Under the pieces are notes generated by a model. The model did not search any database. It worked only from the letters and a program-made list of their open reading frames with translations, and was not told the origin of the DNA. Shown here piece by piece: positions 34,475-41,924 of a DNA stretch of 41,924 nucleotides. Within the stretch, counting starts at the first letter, position 1. Each line of letters begins with the position of its first letter. The DNA comes from Cytophagales bacterium (GTDB taxonomy: Bacteria; Bacteroidota; Bacteroidia; Cytophagales; Cyclobacteriaceae), in contig WGNT01000017.1 of NCBI GenBank assembly GCA_016124425.1, positions 1 to 41,924 of the forward strand, in the 5' to 3' direction. The translations under genes and the position numbers were made by a program.

Positions 34475-35422
34475 ATGAACGCAAAAATAATCTTAAGGTG
34501 GATTTTAAAGTTAGCCTTTTTATTGCTACTTTATATACCAATCTGGATCTTGGGCGCGTTTGCTATGGGCGATCTGATCCCTGAGGATCAGTCCGAACCA
34601 GGTTTGCTTGACGAGGATATTGCTTTCCTTTTACTGGGTATTTTGAATACTTTATTGATTGTGGGATTGATTTTAACTTCCCGATGGAATGGATGGCGTT
34701 TGGTATTAATTCTTGCATTTGCGTATTACGGGTCTTTTACCCTGCTCACCCAAATTGAATCTTGGTATTTCCTGAGCGAAACGACAATTCCACCCATTTT
34801 ACTTCCTCGCTTGTTCCTCATGGGAATTACAATTCCCTTCTTGTTTATACCGCTTGCGGTGTTTATTTGCGGTAAATGGAAAAAAAATAATGATACGGTT
34901 TATCCTAGAATACGAATTGAATTTTCCCCAAAACAACTCGCAGCTAAATTTGCGATTATTGCAGTGATATATTTGATCATATATTGGTTAGCCGGATATT
35001 TCATTGCCTGGCAAAATCCCGATCTTAGGGCGTTTTACGGTAGTCCGGGTGAAATAAAACCTTTCTTTACTCACGCACTTGATACATTTTTAAATACACC
35101 CAGTCTAATTGCCCTGCAATTGTTTAGGGGGATAATTTTTGCGTTCATTGCGTTTTCGATTATGATGGGGTCAACAACTGATTTAGTGAGGACCGCTGTT
35201 TTTGTGGCGTTGCTGTTTGCCTTACCCCCTTTGGTTCATATACTCCCTAATCCCCTGATGCCCAATGCCAGTATAAGAATGAGCCACCTGGTGGAAACAG
35301 CCAGTTCCAACTTCATGTTTGGATTAATCGTGGTTTGGTTGTTTCGAAAGAGACCTTCCAGTCTCCCCTATTCTTTCGAATTTCATTCCATACCAATCAA
35401 TGATTATAACAAGTCAAGTTGA
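34475..35422 (+). CDS. Polytopic membrane protein of unknown function
   Basis: I start this at the ATG at 34475 (315 residues, MNAKIILRWILK); the longer frame begins at a TTG and adds a polar stretch before the first helix. About eight hydrophobic segments are visible, including LAFLLLLYIPIWILGAFAM, FAIIAVIYLIIYWLAGYFIA, GIIFAFIAFSIMMG and VFVALLFALPPLVHIL. I recognise no catalytic motif or family. It could be a small inner-membrane protein of general Bacteroidota type. Confidence 0.6.
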   Translation: MNAKIILRWILKLAFLLLLYIPIWILGAFAMGDLIPEDQSEPGLLDEDIAFLLLGILNTLLIVGLILTSRWNGWRLVLILAFAYYGSFTLLTQIESWYFLSETTIPPILLPRLFLMGITIPFLFIPLAVFICGKWKKNNDTVYPRIRIEFSPKQLAAKFAIIAVIYLIIYWLAGYFIAWQNPDLRAFYGSPGEIKPFFTHALDTFLNTPSLIALQLFRGIIFAFIAFSIMMGSTTDLVRTAVFVALLFALPPLVHILPNPLMPNASIRMSHLVETASSNFMFGLIVVWLFRKRPSSLPYSFEFHSIPINDYNKSS

Positions 35423-35449
35423 ATATATTAAAAAAATCTACGGGGCCAC

Positions 35450-36526
35450 TTATTCCTCCAATCCAAACCACCTTACCGCATTCTGATAGAAAATTTTATC
35501 CACCACCTCTTTGGGCAACTGCAGTCCCTGAAAGGACGCATCGATAAGGGAACTGTTCATCTCGTTAGCTGTTACAAAAAATTCCCAGTCCCTTCTCCAG
35601 TTAGCCTCAATAGACTCATAAAGTTGTTCTTTGCTTCTTTCACCACTGTCTCCTAAGTCAGTTCCATACAGGATACGGTCCTGATACCGGATAAAGAAAT
35701 CCCTTACCTTTTCCCGATCACTGGCGGTTTGATAGAATACCTGCCCCATTCTAGCGGCCAAGTCTACCGCCATATTGGGAAACCGATCCAACCGACTTGC
35801 CAACTCATCCACATCATACTCCAAACTACCCAAATGTGCCCCCACAAATTTCAAATCCGGGTGCTTCTCCAGCACTCGGTCGCGCTTGGAGATGAGTTCT
35901 TCGTGCGTAGGCATTTCAGGCTGTAGGTACATGTGGTATTCCGGATGGTTGCCATAGTACCTCCTATCATTGTTTGTTGTCATTTCTTCCAATGGCAACC
36001 AACAGTTTTTAGGTTCCCCAAGGTGGCCCACAAGAACCTTTTCGTTTTTCTGAATATGCCTAAATACTGGATCAAAGCGTTCATCATCAATAAATATCAA
36101 ATTTCCCGATGTATCGCGGGATACCATTCCAATATTCTTCCACACTTTCACGCCAACTGCCCCAGCTTCGAAACAGGAATCCAACCATGTCAATACGTTT
36201 TTCTCCCAGCTTGGAGAATCCCAATCTGAAACAGCAAAAGCAGTCACCATATCAACCACCTCAGGGTTTTTCCTATGCTGCTGTAATCCATATCGAAACT
36301 TTGTGAAAACATCGTTCCAACCATCCGTGTATTCAAGAGAGATATTGACCAGCCTGAATTTATCGGCTTTTGCTTTCTCCACGAACAATTCCCGATCAGT
36401 GACAATATGAACGTGCATGTCCATTTTATTTACGGAATCATAATCTTCAAGACGATAGGTATCATCAGGTGCCTTACAGTAGGCAAAGAGGGAAATCAGG
36501 ATCAGCGCACGTAGGTACATTTTCAT
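35450..36526 (-). CDS. Amidohydrolase (amidohydrolase_2-like), lipoprotein
   Basis: I start this at the ATG at 36526 (358 residues, MKMYLRALILISLFAYC), which gives a lipoprotein signal. The frame stays open about 100 codons upstream, but that part has no protein-like features. The TIM-barrel metal site appears in order: KMDMHVHI (HxH), the lysine region GAVGVKVWKN, VLVGHLGEP, FVGAHLGSLEYDVD and ILYGTDLGDSG. These enzymes hydrolyse or decarboxylate ring and amide substrates. A lipid-anchored, periplasm-facing version with no neighbouring pathway genes gives no clue to the substrate. Confidence 0.82.
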   Translation of the reverse strand: MKMYLRALILISLFAYCKAPDDTYRLEDYDSVNKMDMHVHIVTDRELFVEKAKADKFRLVNISLEYTDGWNDVFTKFRYGLQQHRKNPEVVDMVTAFAVSDWDSPSWEKNVLTWLDSCFEAGAVGVKVWKNIGMVSRDTSGNLIFIDDERFDPVFRHIQKNEKVLVGHLGEPKNCWLPLEEMTTNNDRRYYGNHPEYHMYLQPEMPTHEELISKRDRVLEKHPDLKFVGAHLGSLEYDVDELASRLDRFPNMAVDLAARMGQVFYQTASDREKVRDFFIRYQDRILYGTDLGDSGERSKEQLYESIEANWRRDWEFFVTANEMNSSLIDASFQGLQLPKEVVDKIFYQNAVRWFGLEE

Positions 36527-37011
36527 CGAGAAATAGATTTTTATGCAGGGTGAAAGATAAATTAATTTTCCTACAGAAACAGAAAATTTCTTACATCCGG
36601 TAAAGTTTTTTCCGGTTGAATAGTAAAAAAATAAAATTGCTTCGTTTTTACCCTCACTGTATATCATTCTGTGAATTAGAAATAAATCAGTTCCTTTTAT
36701 TGACCACTTAGCTTGCCGCATCATGTCTCGAGATATTGATCTGTGTTTTGTACTATATTTGGAATGGTGTGCCGTATACATGTTTTTCGACGCGATAGCA
36801 GAGGGATGTACCTTATCATCTCCGTGCAATCGATGAAACCTTAAAATAAAAAAGGGAATTTTTAAGTATTAAAATAAAATTTGAAATTATTTTATATTAT
36901 TTAACTTATATTTTTTTAAACAATTTTTTCACATTATTTAAGTTAATATAAATTAAAATATATTCTTATCTACTATTTATAATCTTTTAATTCTCATTTT
37001 ATTTACGTGCT
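36527..37011. other. AT-rich divergent intergenic region
   Basis: About 485 bp between two outward-facing genes. The 36840-37011 part is extremely AT-rich. I could not place a full -33/-7 pair; TAATCTTTTA near 36980 is a weak -7 candidate for the DUF418 gene. I see nothing else in it. Confidence 0.4.
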
Positions 37012-38172
37012 ATGTCAAGCCCAGTAGTTTCTACTGTATATCCTTCACCAGACAGCAAGATTATTTCAGCAAGAATTCACGTGATTGATGCCTTAAGAGG
37101 TGTTGTTTTGTTAGGGATATTACTCATTCATTCTTTCAACGATTATCGATTTGTTTTCGAATCCGCGTTTGAATTTCAACCGCAAGATCGTACCTACAAT
37201 CTTGCGAGAGCGATTATGAGCAATCTGTTTTCAAATCTGCTTTATACGATCTTTTCGTTCCTGTTCGGAGTCAGCGTAGCGATTCAGCTGGAAAATGCCA
37301 GATCGAAGGGTCGCTCCTTCGTAGGTGTGTACCTTTGGCGGCTTTGTGTTTTGTTGTTGATTGGGTTTATCCACAGCATATGGTTTCCCAGAGATATCTT
37401 ACAGCTATATGCCATATTGGGCATGCTTTTATTGTTTTTCAGTGGCCTGAGTCCCCGCCGGTTGCTCCTTGCAGCAGCTATGGTTCTTGGGGTCGGTCTG
37501 GGAATTTTATATTTTCAAAACGTATTGATTCTTCCTGTAAACGAATTGGGAGAGTGGAGTCGGGAGTCGACGATTTTACGTTCACTGGGATTTTCTAAGA
37601 TTGATTATTTGATTTTATCAGGAAGGATATGCATCATTTTCTGTCTTTTTATGTTAGGACTATATGCGGGTAAATCGGGGCTTTTAAAATACCCCCACAA
37701 ACACCGCCTCTTCTTTGGAAAGCTGTTGGTAATGAGTTTTATGGCCACCCTGTTTATTGGAATCATTTCTAATTTGCTAGATGAGAGCGGGAAGTTGAGT
37801 TTCGAAACCGCGAGTGTATTAGACATCCTAAAGAGGCTAGCCCAATCGGCATTTTATGTTTCATTAATCATTACTTTGTATGAATTTGCCTTTTTTAGAT
37901 CAATAATTAAGCCTTTTATCCCTCTCGGCAAAATGGGCTTGAGCATTTACGTCACCCAATCCCTTTTCCTCGTTTATTATTATTCCCTCGATCCGGCGTT
38001 TATTAGGTCTATGGGTCTGATGGGTGCCTTATCAGCCACTATTGGCTACTTTATCGTACAGACCGCATTTGCTTGGGCTTGGCTATCCGTCTTTCGCTAT
38101 GGACCCCTTGAATGGGTTTGGCGGTCAATAACCTACCTAAAAGTTTTTCCACTACGAAAAGATTCAGCGTAA
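37012..38172 (+). CDS. DUF418 (YeiB-like) membrane protein
   Basis: This 386-residue protein starts near its N-terminus with RIHVIDALRGVVLLGILLIH, the entry motif of DUF418/YeiB and related acyltransferase-like membrane proteins. A FLFGVSVAIQLENARSKG segment and about ten helices follow. The C-terminal PLGKMGLSIYVTQSLF and YGPLEWVWRSITYLK segments are the DUF418 hallmark. The biochemical function of the family is not established. It stands alone on the plus strand. Confidence 0.85.
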   Translation: MSSPVVSTVYPSPDSKIISARIHVIDALRGVVLLGILLIHSFNDYRFVFESAFEFQPQDRTYNLARAIMSNLFSNLLYTIFSFLFGVSVAIQLENARSKGRSFVGVYLWRLCVLLLIGFIHSIWFPRDILQLYAILGMLLLFFSGLSPRRLLLAAAMVLGVGLGILYFQNVLILPVNELGEWSRESTILRSLGFSKIDYLILSGRICIIFCLFMLGLYAGKSGLLKYPHKHRLFFGKLLVMSFMATLFIGIISNLLDESGKLSFETASVLDILKRLAQSAFYVSLIITLYEFAFFRSIIKPFIPLGKMGLSIYVTQSLFLVYYYSLDPAFIRSMGLMGALSATIGYFIVQTAFAWAWLSVFRYGPLEWVWRSITYLKVFPLRKDSA

Positions 38173-38356
38173 GCGCAGCTACATCTTTGTCTTCTGTCCC
38201 GTGGAACCGGCCCAATATAGCATTACCAGAAATAAAACAAAGCACCTGTTTTTTATCAATGGTTAGCTGTATTTAGAAGAATTGGTATAATTTAGCACGT
38301 TGTTTTTCGCTTGGGGCGGAAAAACCAACGTAGTTTGTAATATCCCAAATTTCTAC

Positions 38357-41056
38357 ATGAAGAACCGAATATTAACGGGTAGTATATGCTGTATTGCGGC
38401 CGTAGTCCTGAATGCCTGCGGCGTTGAAAAACCATCTTTTGACCTTTCCCCTGCCGACAGATTGGCTCCAAATAGAATCGAAGGGCCGTTCCCGGCGGTT
38501 TCTATTCCGGAGGAAGCCGATATGGAATCTCCGCGTTGGAAGGGAATTGATCTTTCTCCGGCTCCTCCTGTCATGCCCTTGTCCGCTTCGCAACAGAAGC
38601 AAACTTTTATTCTCAAGCCAGGCTACAGGATTGATCCCATTCTTGCAGAGCCTCATATAAAAGAGCCGGCAGCTATTCAATTCGACGGCAACGGAAGAAT
38701 GTATGTCCTTGAGCTAAGAAGCTATATGCAAGACATTGACGCTACCGGCGAGCTATTACCTACGAGCCGCATTTCGAGATGGGAAGATAAAGACAACGAC
38801 GGAATTTACGAGACTGGTGTAGTCTTTTTAGATAGCCTTGTTTTTCCCCGGTTTATTGTACCCTTTGGACCGAATACCATTCTTTCCATGGAATCAAACG
38901 AAGACCATGTGTACAAATTTACCGACACAAATAATGATGGGAAGGCGGACAAAAAAGAATTATTTGCCACAGGTTTGGGCCGCTCTGGCAATGTAGAGCA
39001 CCAAACGAGCTTTCTTACCTGGGCTATGGACAACTGGATGTATAGTACCTACAATTCCCAACGTATTCGCTGGACTCCCGATGGGGTTATAAAGGAACCT
39101 ACCGGCAATCCGTATGGCCAATGGGGTGTAACACAAGACAACTTTGGACAGGTCTGGTTTCAAGACGGCGCTGGCGGCGTACCGCAAAACTTCCAGTTTC
39201 CATTGGTATACGGCAATTTTCAGGTAAAGGGGCAGTTTCAGGAGGGATTTCGGGTACCTTACAGCCTGGTAAAGTTGGCCGACTTTGAGCCAGGAATGCG
39301 AGAAACGAAGCCGGATGGTTCGCTCAATAACGTGACAGGAGCGGCGGGCAATGATGTCTTTCGGGGAGACCGTCTTCCAGAGGAGTTGGTTAATCAGTAT
39401 TTTTATGGGGAACCCGTGGGAAGAATCATCCGACAGGTTCGCTCCGATAAAAAAGAGGGGTTGACCTACCTCCAAAACGAATATATAGATTCCGAATCTG
39501 AATTTATCCAATCAACGGATCCGCTTTTCAGGCCAGTGGATATTGCTACCGCCCCGGACGGTACCATGTACATTGTGGATATGTACAGGGGAATTATCCA
39601 AGAAGGAAACTGGACGCAGGAAGGCAGTTATCTTCGTACAAAACTGCTACAATACCAGATGGACGACATCATTGAAAACGGCCGCATCTGGCGAGTGACC
39701 TATGAGGGTATGGAACGAAACAAAGAAAAACCCCGCATGTATGAAGAAACCTCCGCGCAACTTATCAGGCACCTCTCCCACCCCAATGGATGGTGGAGAG
39801 ATATGGCGCAGCAGACGATTATTCTTAACCAGGACAAGTCTGTCGCTTCAGACCTTGAAAAATTGGCGTTAACATCTGACAATGAGCTGACACGAATCCA
39901 TGCGTTATGGACACTTGAGGGTTTGGGCGTATTAGGTGTTGATCTGGTTAGAAAACTGATGAAAGACTCGAATCCACAGCTAAGGATTCAGGGGCTTAGA
40001 GCCGCCGAGACGCTCTACAAATATGGACAAAAAGCACTTGAAGCCGACTTTATCCGTCTCACCAAAGATCCGGACCACGCTGTGGCTATCCAAGCCCTGC
40101 AGAGTTCCTTTATCCTTCGGGTAGATGGCGTGGATAATCTTTTAACAACAATGCTTTCCGAACACCCCGGCAGTGGTGTTCAGTTGGTTAGTTCGCAACT
40201 TATAGAAAGAACCGAAGCTGCAAAGATTTCCGCAGCCACACAATTTGCCCCCTTGGACCGGGAATTATTTGAGAAGGGCAAGAGCATTTTCGACGGATAC
40301 TGTGCTTCATGCCACGGCGTTAAAGGCCTAGGAACTCCGACTGGCTCCGGAGGTGGTGAGCTTCTTGCTCCTGCATTCTCAGGATCACCACGTCTACTTG
40401 GTCATCCCGAATATGCCGTTAAGACACTTTTGCACGGACTTACGGGGGCGATTGAGGGAAAAGAATATGAGGGCATCATGATTCCCATGAATACAAATGA
40501 CGATGCCTGGATTGCCGCCGTGATTTCCTATATCCGCAATGATTTTGGTAACAAAGGAAGTTTTGTCACCCCCACTTTTGTTTCCCAGCTTAGACAAGAA
40601 ACGGCCTCCCGCACTACGCCATATACCTATGACGAACTGATTGCCGAAGTACCCAAGGCGATGTTTCCCCAGGACAACTGGAGGGTAACCGCGAGTAGCA
40701 CCGCGCTTCAGGGAGTGGGGTCCACCCGAGACCCCTCCTATGCCTTTTCCTTTAAGGGATGGAAAACAGATCTTCCTCAGGAACCCGGAATGTGGTTTCA
40801 GGTAGAGCTACCTCAACCAGCCAACATTGCGGAAATCCAGTTCGATTGCAACGAGAATCAGTTTCCTAGAGGGTATGCCGTATCACTGTCTACAGACGGT
40901 ACTACGTGGACGCAGATTGCCACGGCCGCAGGAGAAAAAGGATTAAATTCCATAAACTGGGATGATCAGCTAGCCGCGAAATATATTCGTCTAGATGCTA
41001 CGGATAAAAATGAACATCCATGGGCCATGCGGAATTTGAAGTTGTTTGCACGTTAG
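38357..41056 (+). CDS. Lipoprotein with propeller, HEAT, cytochrome c and discoidin modules
   Basis: I start this at the ATG at 38357 (899 residues, MKNRILTGSICC) because it begins a lipoprotein signal ending VVLNAC; an ATG at 38300 would bury it. The order is as follows. First is a PVC-type/membrane-bound dehydrogenase-like beta-propeller (PAAIQFDGNGRMYVLELRSY, DIATAPDGTMYIVDMYRG). Second are HEAT-like helices (about 460-620). Third is a c-type cytochrome with one haem site, YCASCHGVKG (Cys649-His653), and a possible axial Met in GIMIPMNTND. Last is an F5/8-type discoidin domain ending NLKLFAR. It is likely a periplasm- or surface-facing redox enzyme for a sugar or alcohol. The substrate is unknown. 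Confidence 0.87.
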   Translation: MKNRILTGSICCIAAVVLNACGVEKPSFDLSPADRLAPNRIEGPFPAVSIPEEADMESPRWKGIDLSPAPPVMPLSASQQKQTFILKPGYRIDPILAEPHIKEPAAIQFDGNGRMYVLELRSYMQDIDATGELLPTSRISRWEDKDNDGIYETGVVFLDSLVFPRFIVPFGPNTILSMESNEDHVYKFTDTNNDGKADKKELFATGLGRSGNVEHQTSFLTWAMDNWMYSTYNSQRIRWTPDGVIKEPTGNPYGQWGVTQDNFGQVWFQDGAGGVPQNFQFPLVYGNFQVKGQFQEGFRVPYSLVKLADFEPGMRETKPDGSLNNVTGAAGNDVFRGDRLPEELVNQYFYGEPVGRIIRQVRSDKKEGLTYLQNEYIDSESEFIQSTDPLFRPVDIATAPDGTMYIVDMYRGIIQEGNWTQEGSYLRTKLLQYQMDDIIENGRIWRVTYEGMERNKEKPRMYEETSAQLIRHLSHPNGWWRDMAQQTIILNQDKSVASDLEKLALTSDNELTRIHALWTLEGLGVLGVDLVRKLMKDSNPQLRIQGLRAAETLYKYGQKALEADFIRLTKDPDHAVAIQALQSSFILRVDGVDNLLTTMLSEHPGSGVQLVSSQLIERTEAAKISAATQFAPLDRELFEKGKSIFDGYCASCHGVKGLGTPTGSGGGELLAPAFSGSPRLLGHPEYAVKTLLHGLTGAIEGKEYEGIMIPMNTNDDAWIAAVISYIRNDFGNKGSFVTPTFVSQLRQETASRTTPYTYDELIAEVPKAMFPQDNWRVTASSTALQGVGSTRDPSYAFSFKGWKTDLPQEPGMWFQVELPQPANIAEIQFDCNENQFPRGYAVSLSTDGTTWTQIATAAGEKGLNSINWDDQLAAKYIRLDATDKNEHPWAMRNLKLFAR

Positions 41057-41076
41057 CAGGGCCAATAGTATATCAT

Positions 41077-41116
41077 AAAAACCCAAGGCAATCGGAAGCG
41101 ATAGCCTTGGGTTTTT
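41077..41116. terminator. Bidirectional terminator
   Basis: A perfect 13-bp stem pairs AAAAACCCAAGGC (41077-41089) with GCCTTGGGTTTTT (41104-41116) around a 14-nt loop. The ends are five A and five T, so it can stop transcription from both sides. It lies between two converging genes. Confidence 0.88.
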
Positions 41117-41149
41117 AAGAACTATGCTGTATCAACCACGTAGAGCTAC

Positions 41150-41596
41150 CTATTCGTTAATTTTTACAGTTGGCCAATTTTTATCTCCTTTTTTTATCAT
41201 AGATGATCTTTCCGCACTCCATTCCTGCTGCACCTTTTGGTTGTAATTTAGATATAGTTTTCCTTCAACTACTGACCACGCAAACGGTGAGGTACTTGCT
41301 TTGTAACCGCCTGCTACGCCGAAAGCACAATAACCACCGTATTGAGGCATATATTTTTCAGGGTTTGCGGTGAAGAGATCCAAGTTTTCTTTGGAAGAAA
41401 AATACCAGTTCGCACCCTCAACAAATACCTTGTATTGATCGTCACCTTTCGTAGGAACGCCTTTTGTGAAATAAGCAACCGGATCATACCCCCGGATGGC
41501 TTTGTTTGCAGGCGCATATATAGTCGATTTTTGCGCATGGAGAGAAAATAGAGACACGGCAAAAAGGAAAAATGTTAAATAAACTTTCGCTTTCAT
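41150..41596 (-). CDS. Exported YHS-domain protein
   Basis: This 148-residue protein has a signal peptide ending LHAQ. The YHS domain is recognisable from AIRGYDPVAYFTKGVPTKGD, then NWYFSSKENLDLFTANPEKY and MPQYGGYCAFGVAGG. YHS domains are small, often metal-associated modules; this exported form (YHS domain with RGYDPVAYF) is common in marine and Bacteroidota genomes and its role is not settled. It converges on the terminator at 41077-41116. Confidence 0.9.
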   Translation of the reverse strand: MKAKVYLTFFLFAVSLFSLHAQKSTIYAPANKAIRGYDPVAYFTKGVPTKGDDQYKVFVEGANWYFSSKENLDLFTANPEKYMPQYGGYCAFGVAGGYKASTSPFAWSVVEGKLYLNYNQKVQQEWSAERSSMIKKGDKNWPTVKINE

Positions 41597-41806
41597 ACAT
41601 GATAAATAAGGTTTTACGCTGCCTTGACTTAAAATCCGGTTTTACCGAATGAATCCATCCTCTGAATGGCTAGGTCAATAACAATCTAAATACAAGTTAT
41701 GAAAATACTTTCATGCCATTTGTCAGGTAGCTGACATCTCAACAGAATAAACCGAAATTTTTAGAAATGGACCATTGACAATTGGTGAATACATTTTGAT
41801 TTTATC

Positions 41807-41814
41807 TACTTTTG
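41807..41814 (+). promoter_or_regulatory. Promoter -7 element for the zinc-ribbon gene
   Basis: TACTTTTG matches TAnnTTTG. A TTG at 41782-41784 lies 22 nt upstream as a -33 candidate. A transcript starting near 41820 would precede the GTG at 41836. Confidence 0.5.
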
Positions 41815-41835
41815 TTTGACAACGAATCAACAACT

Positions 41836-41924
41836 GTGGAAGACCTAAGGAAATCCGAGACGTGCCTGAATTGCGGCAAAACCCTGGCCGAGGCCGAAAA
41901 GTATTGTCCCGAATGCGGTCAGGA
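41836..41924 (+). CDS. Zinc-ribbon protein, N-terminus only (DUF3667-like)
   Basis: The frame starts with GTG at 41836 and runs off the right edge after 29 codons. It reads CLNCG, then a short linker, then CPECGQ, a double CxxC zinc ribbon. In Bacteroidota this start is typical of DUF3667 membrane proteins, where the ribbon precedes several helices. Only the ribbon is visible, so the family call is tentative. The promoter-like boxes just upstream support the GTG start. Confidence 0.65.
   Translation, partial: MEDLRKSETCLNCGKTLAEAEKYCPECGQ

Noticed and set aside
36527..36829. 100-codon N-terminal extension of the amidohydrolase
   Set aside because: The lipoprotein signal at 36526 marks the true start; the extension has no protein features.

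Overview
The window comes from a Bacteroidota chromosome, most likely the Cytophagales side (a Cyclobacteriaceae-like genome is my best guess, not proven). The signs are a SusC/SusD pair, FecI/FecR-type sequence, DUF5916 proteins, an HmuY-type haem protein, many short lipoprotein signal peptides, and promoters of the Bacteroidota type (TTTG, about 19-22 nt, then TAnnTTTG) upstream of several genes. I see no tRNA, rRNA, CRISPR array or intact transposase.

Layout. (1) 1-11625, all on the minus strand: a glycan-utilisation locus, read right to left as a Tat-exported Gfo/Idh/MocA oxidoreductase, a GH31 glycosidase, a degenerate ECF-sigma/FecR fusion remnant, an STN-type SusC, SusD, a small exported protein and a lipoprotein sulfatase cut by the left edge. 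Two terminator-like hairpins on the opposite strand just upstream of susC suggest an antisense RNA. (2) 12017-14565, plus strand: phnW and a class-III PLP enzyme that fits PbfA, i.e. catabolism of 2-aminoethylphosphonate and its hydroxylated form; the next enzyme (phosphonoacetaldehyde hydrolase or dehydrogenase) is not here. (3) 14854-20207: a divergent pair. One gene encodes a 1298-residue membrane chimera (GT2 synthase, GH26, second clan-A glycosidase, C-terminal beta domain). The other encodes a lipoprotein that is a stand-alone relative of the last two modules. (4) 20467-21813: a histidine kinase that looks like the detached C-terminal end of a CheB-CheR-PAS-kinase. (5) 22089-28849: a complete haem uptake operon, hmuT-U-V-S-R-Y, with a 17-bp perfect palindrome on the promoter and a strong terminator at its end. 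(6) 28968-31802: a DUF5916 remnant, an intact CBM9/DUF5916 outer-membrane protein, and two 81-bp tandem repeat units with conserved hairpins. (7) 31857-35422: an alpha/beta hydrolase, a RES-Xre toxin-antitoxin pair with a direct-repeat operator candidate, a possible small exported peptide, and a polytopic membrane protein. (8) 35450-41924: an amidohydrolase lipoprotein, a DUF418 membrane protein, a large cytochrome c/HEAT/discoidin lipoprotein, a YHS-domain protein, and the start of a zinc-ribbon protein cut by the right edge.

The two items I find most worth attention are the GT2-GH26-GH synthase/hydrolase chimera with its divergent lipoprotein partner, which may make and trim or cyclise an exported polysaccharide, and the susC control region, where the usual sigma/anti-sigma pair has collapsed into one short fused frame while the SusC signalling domain and a possible antisense RNA remain.
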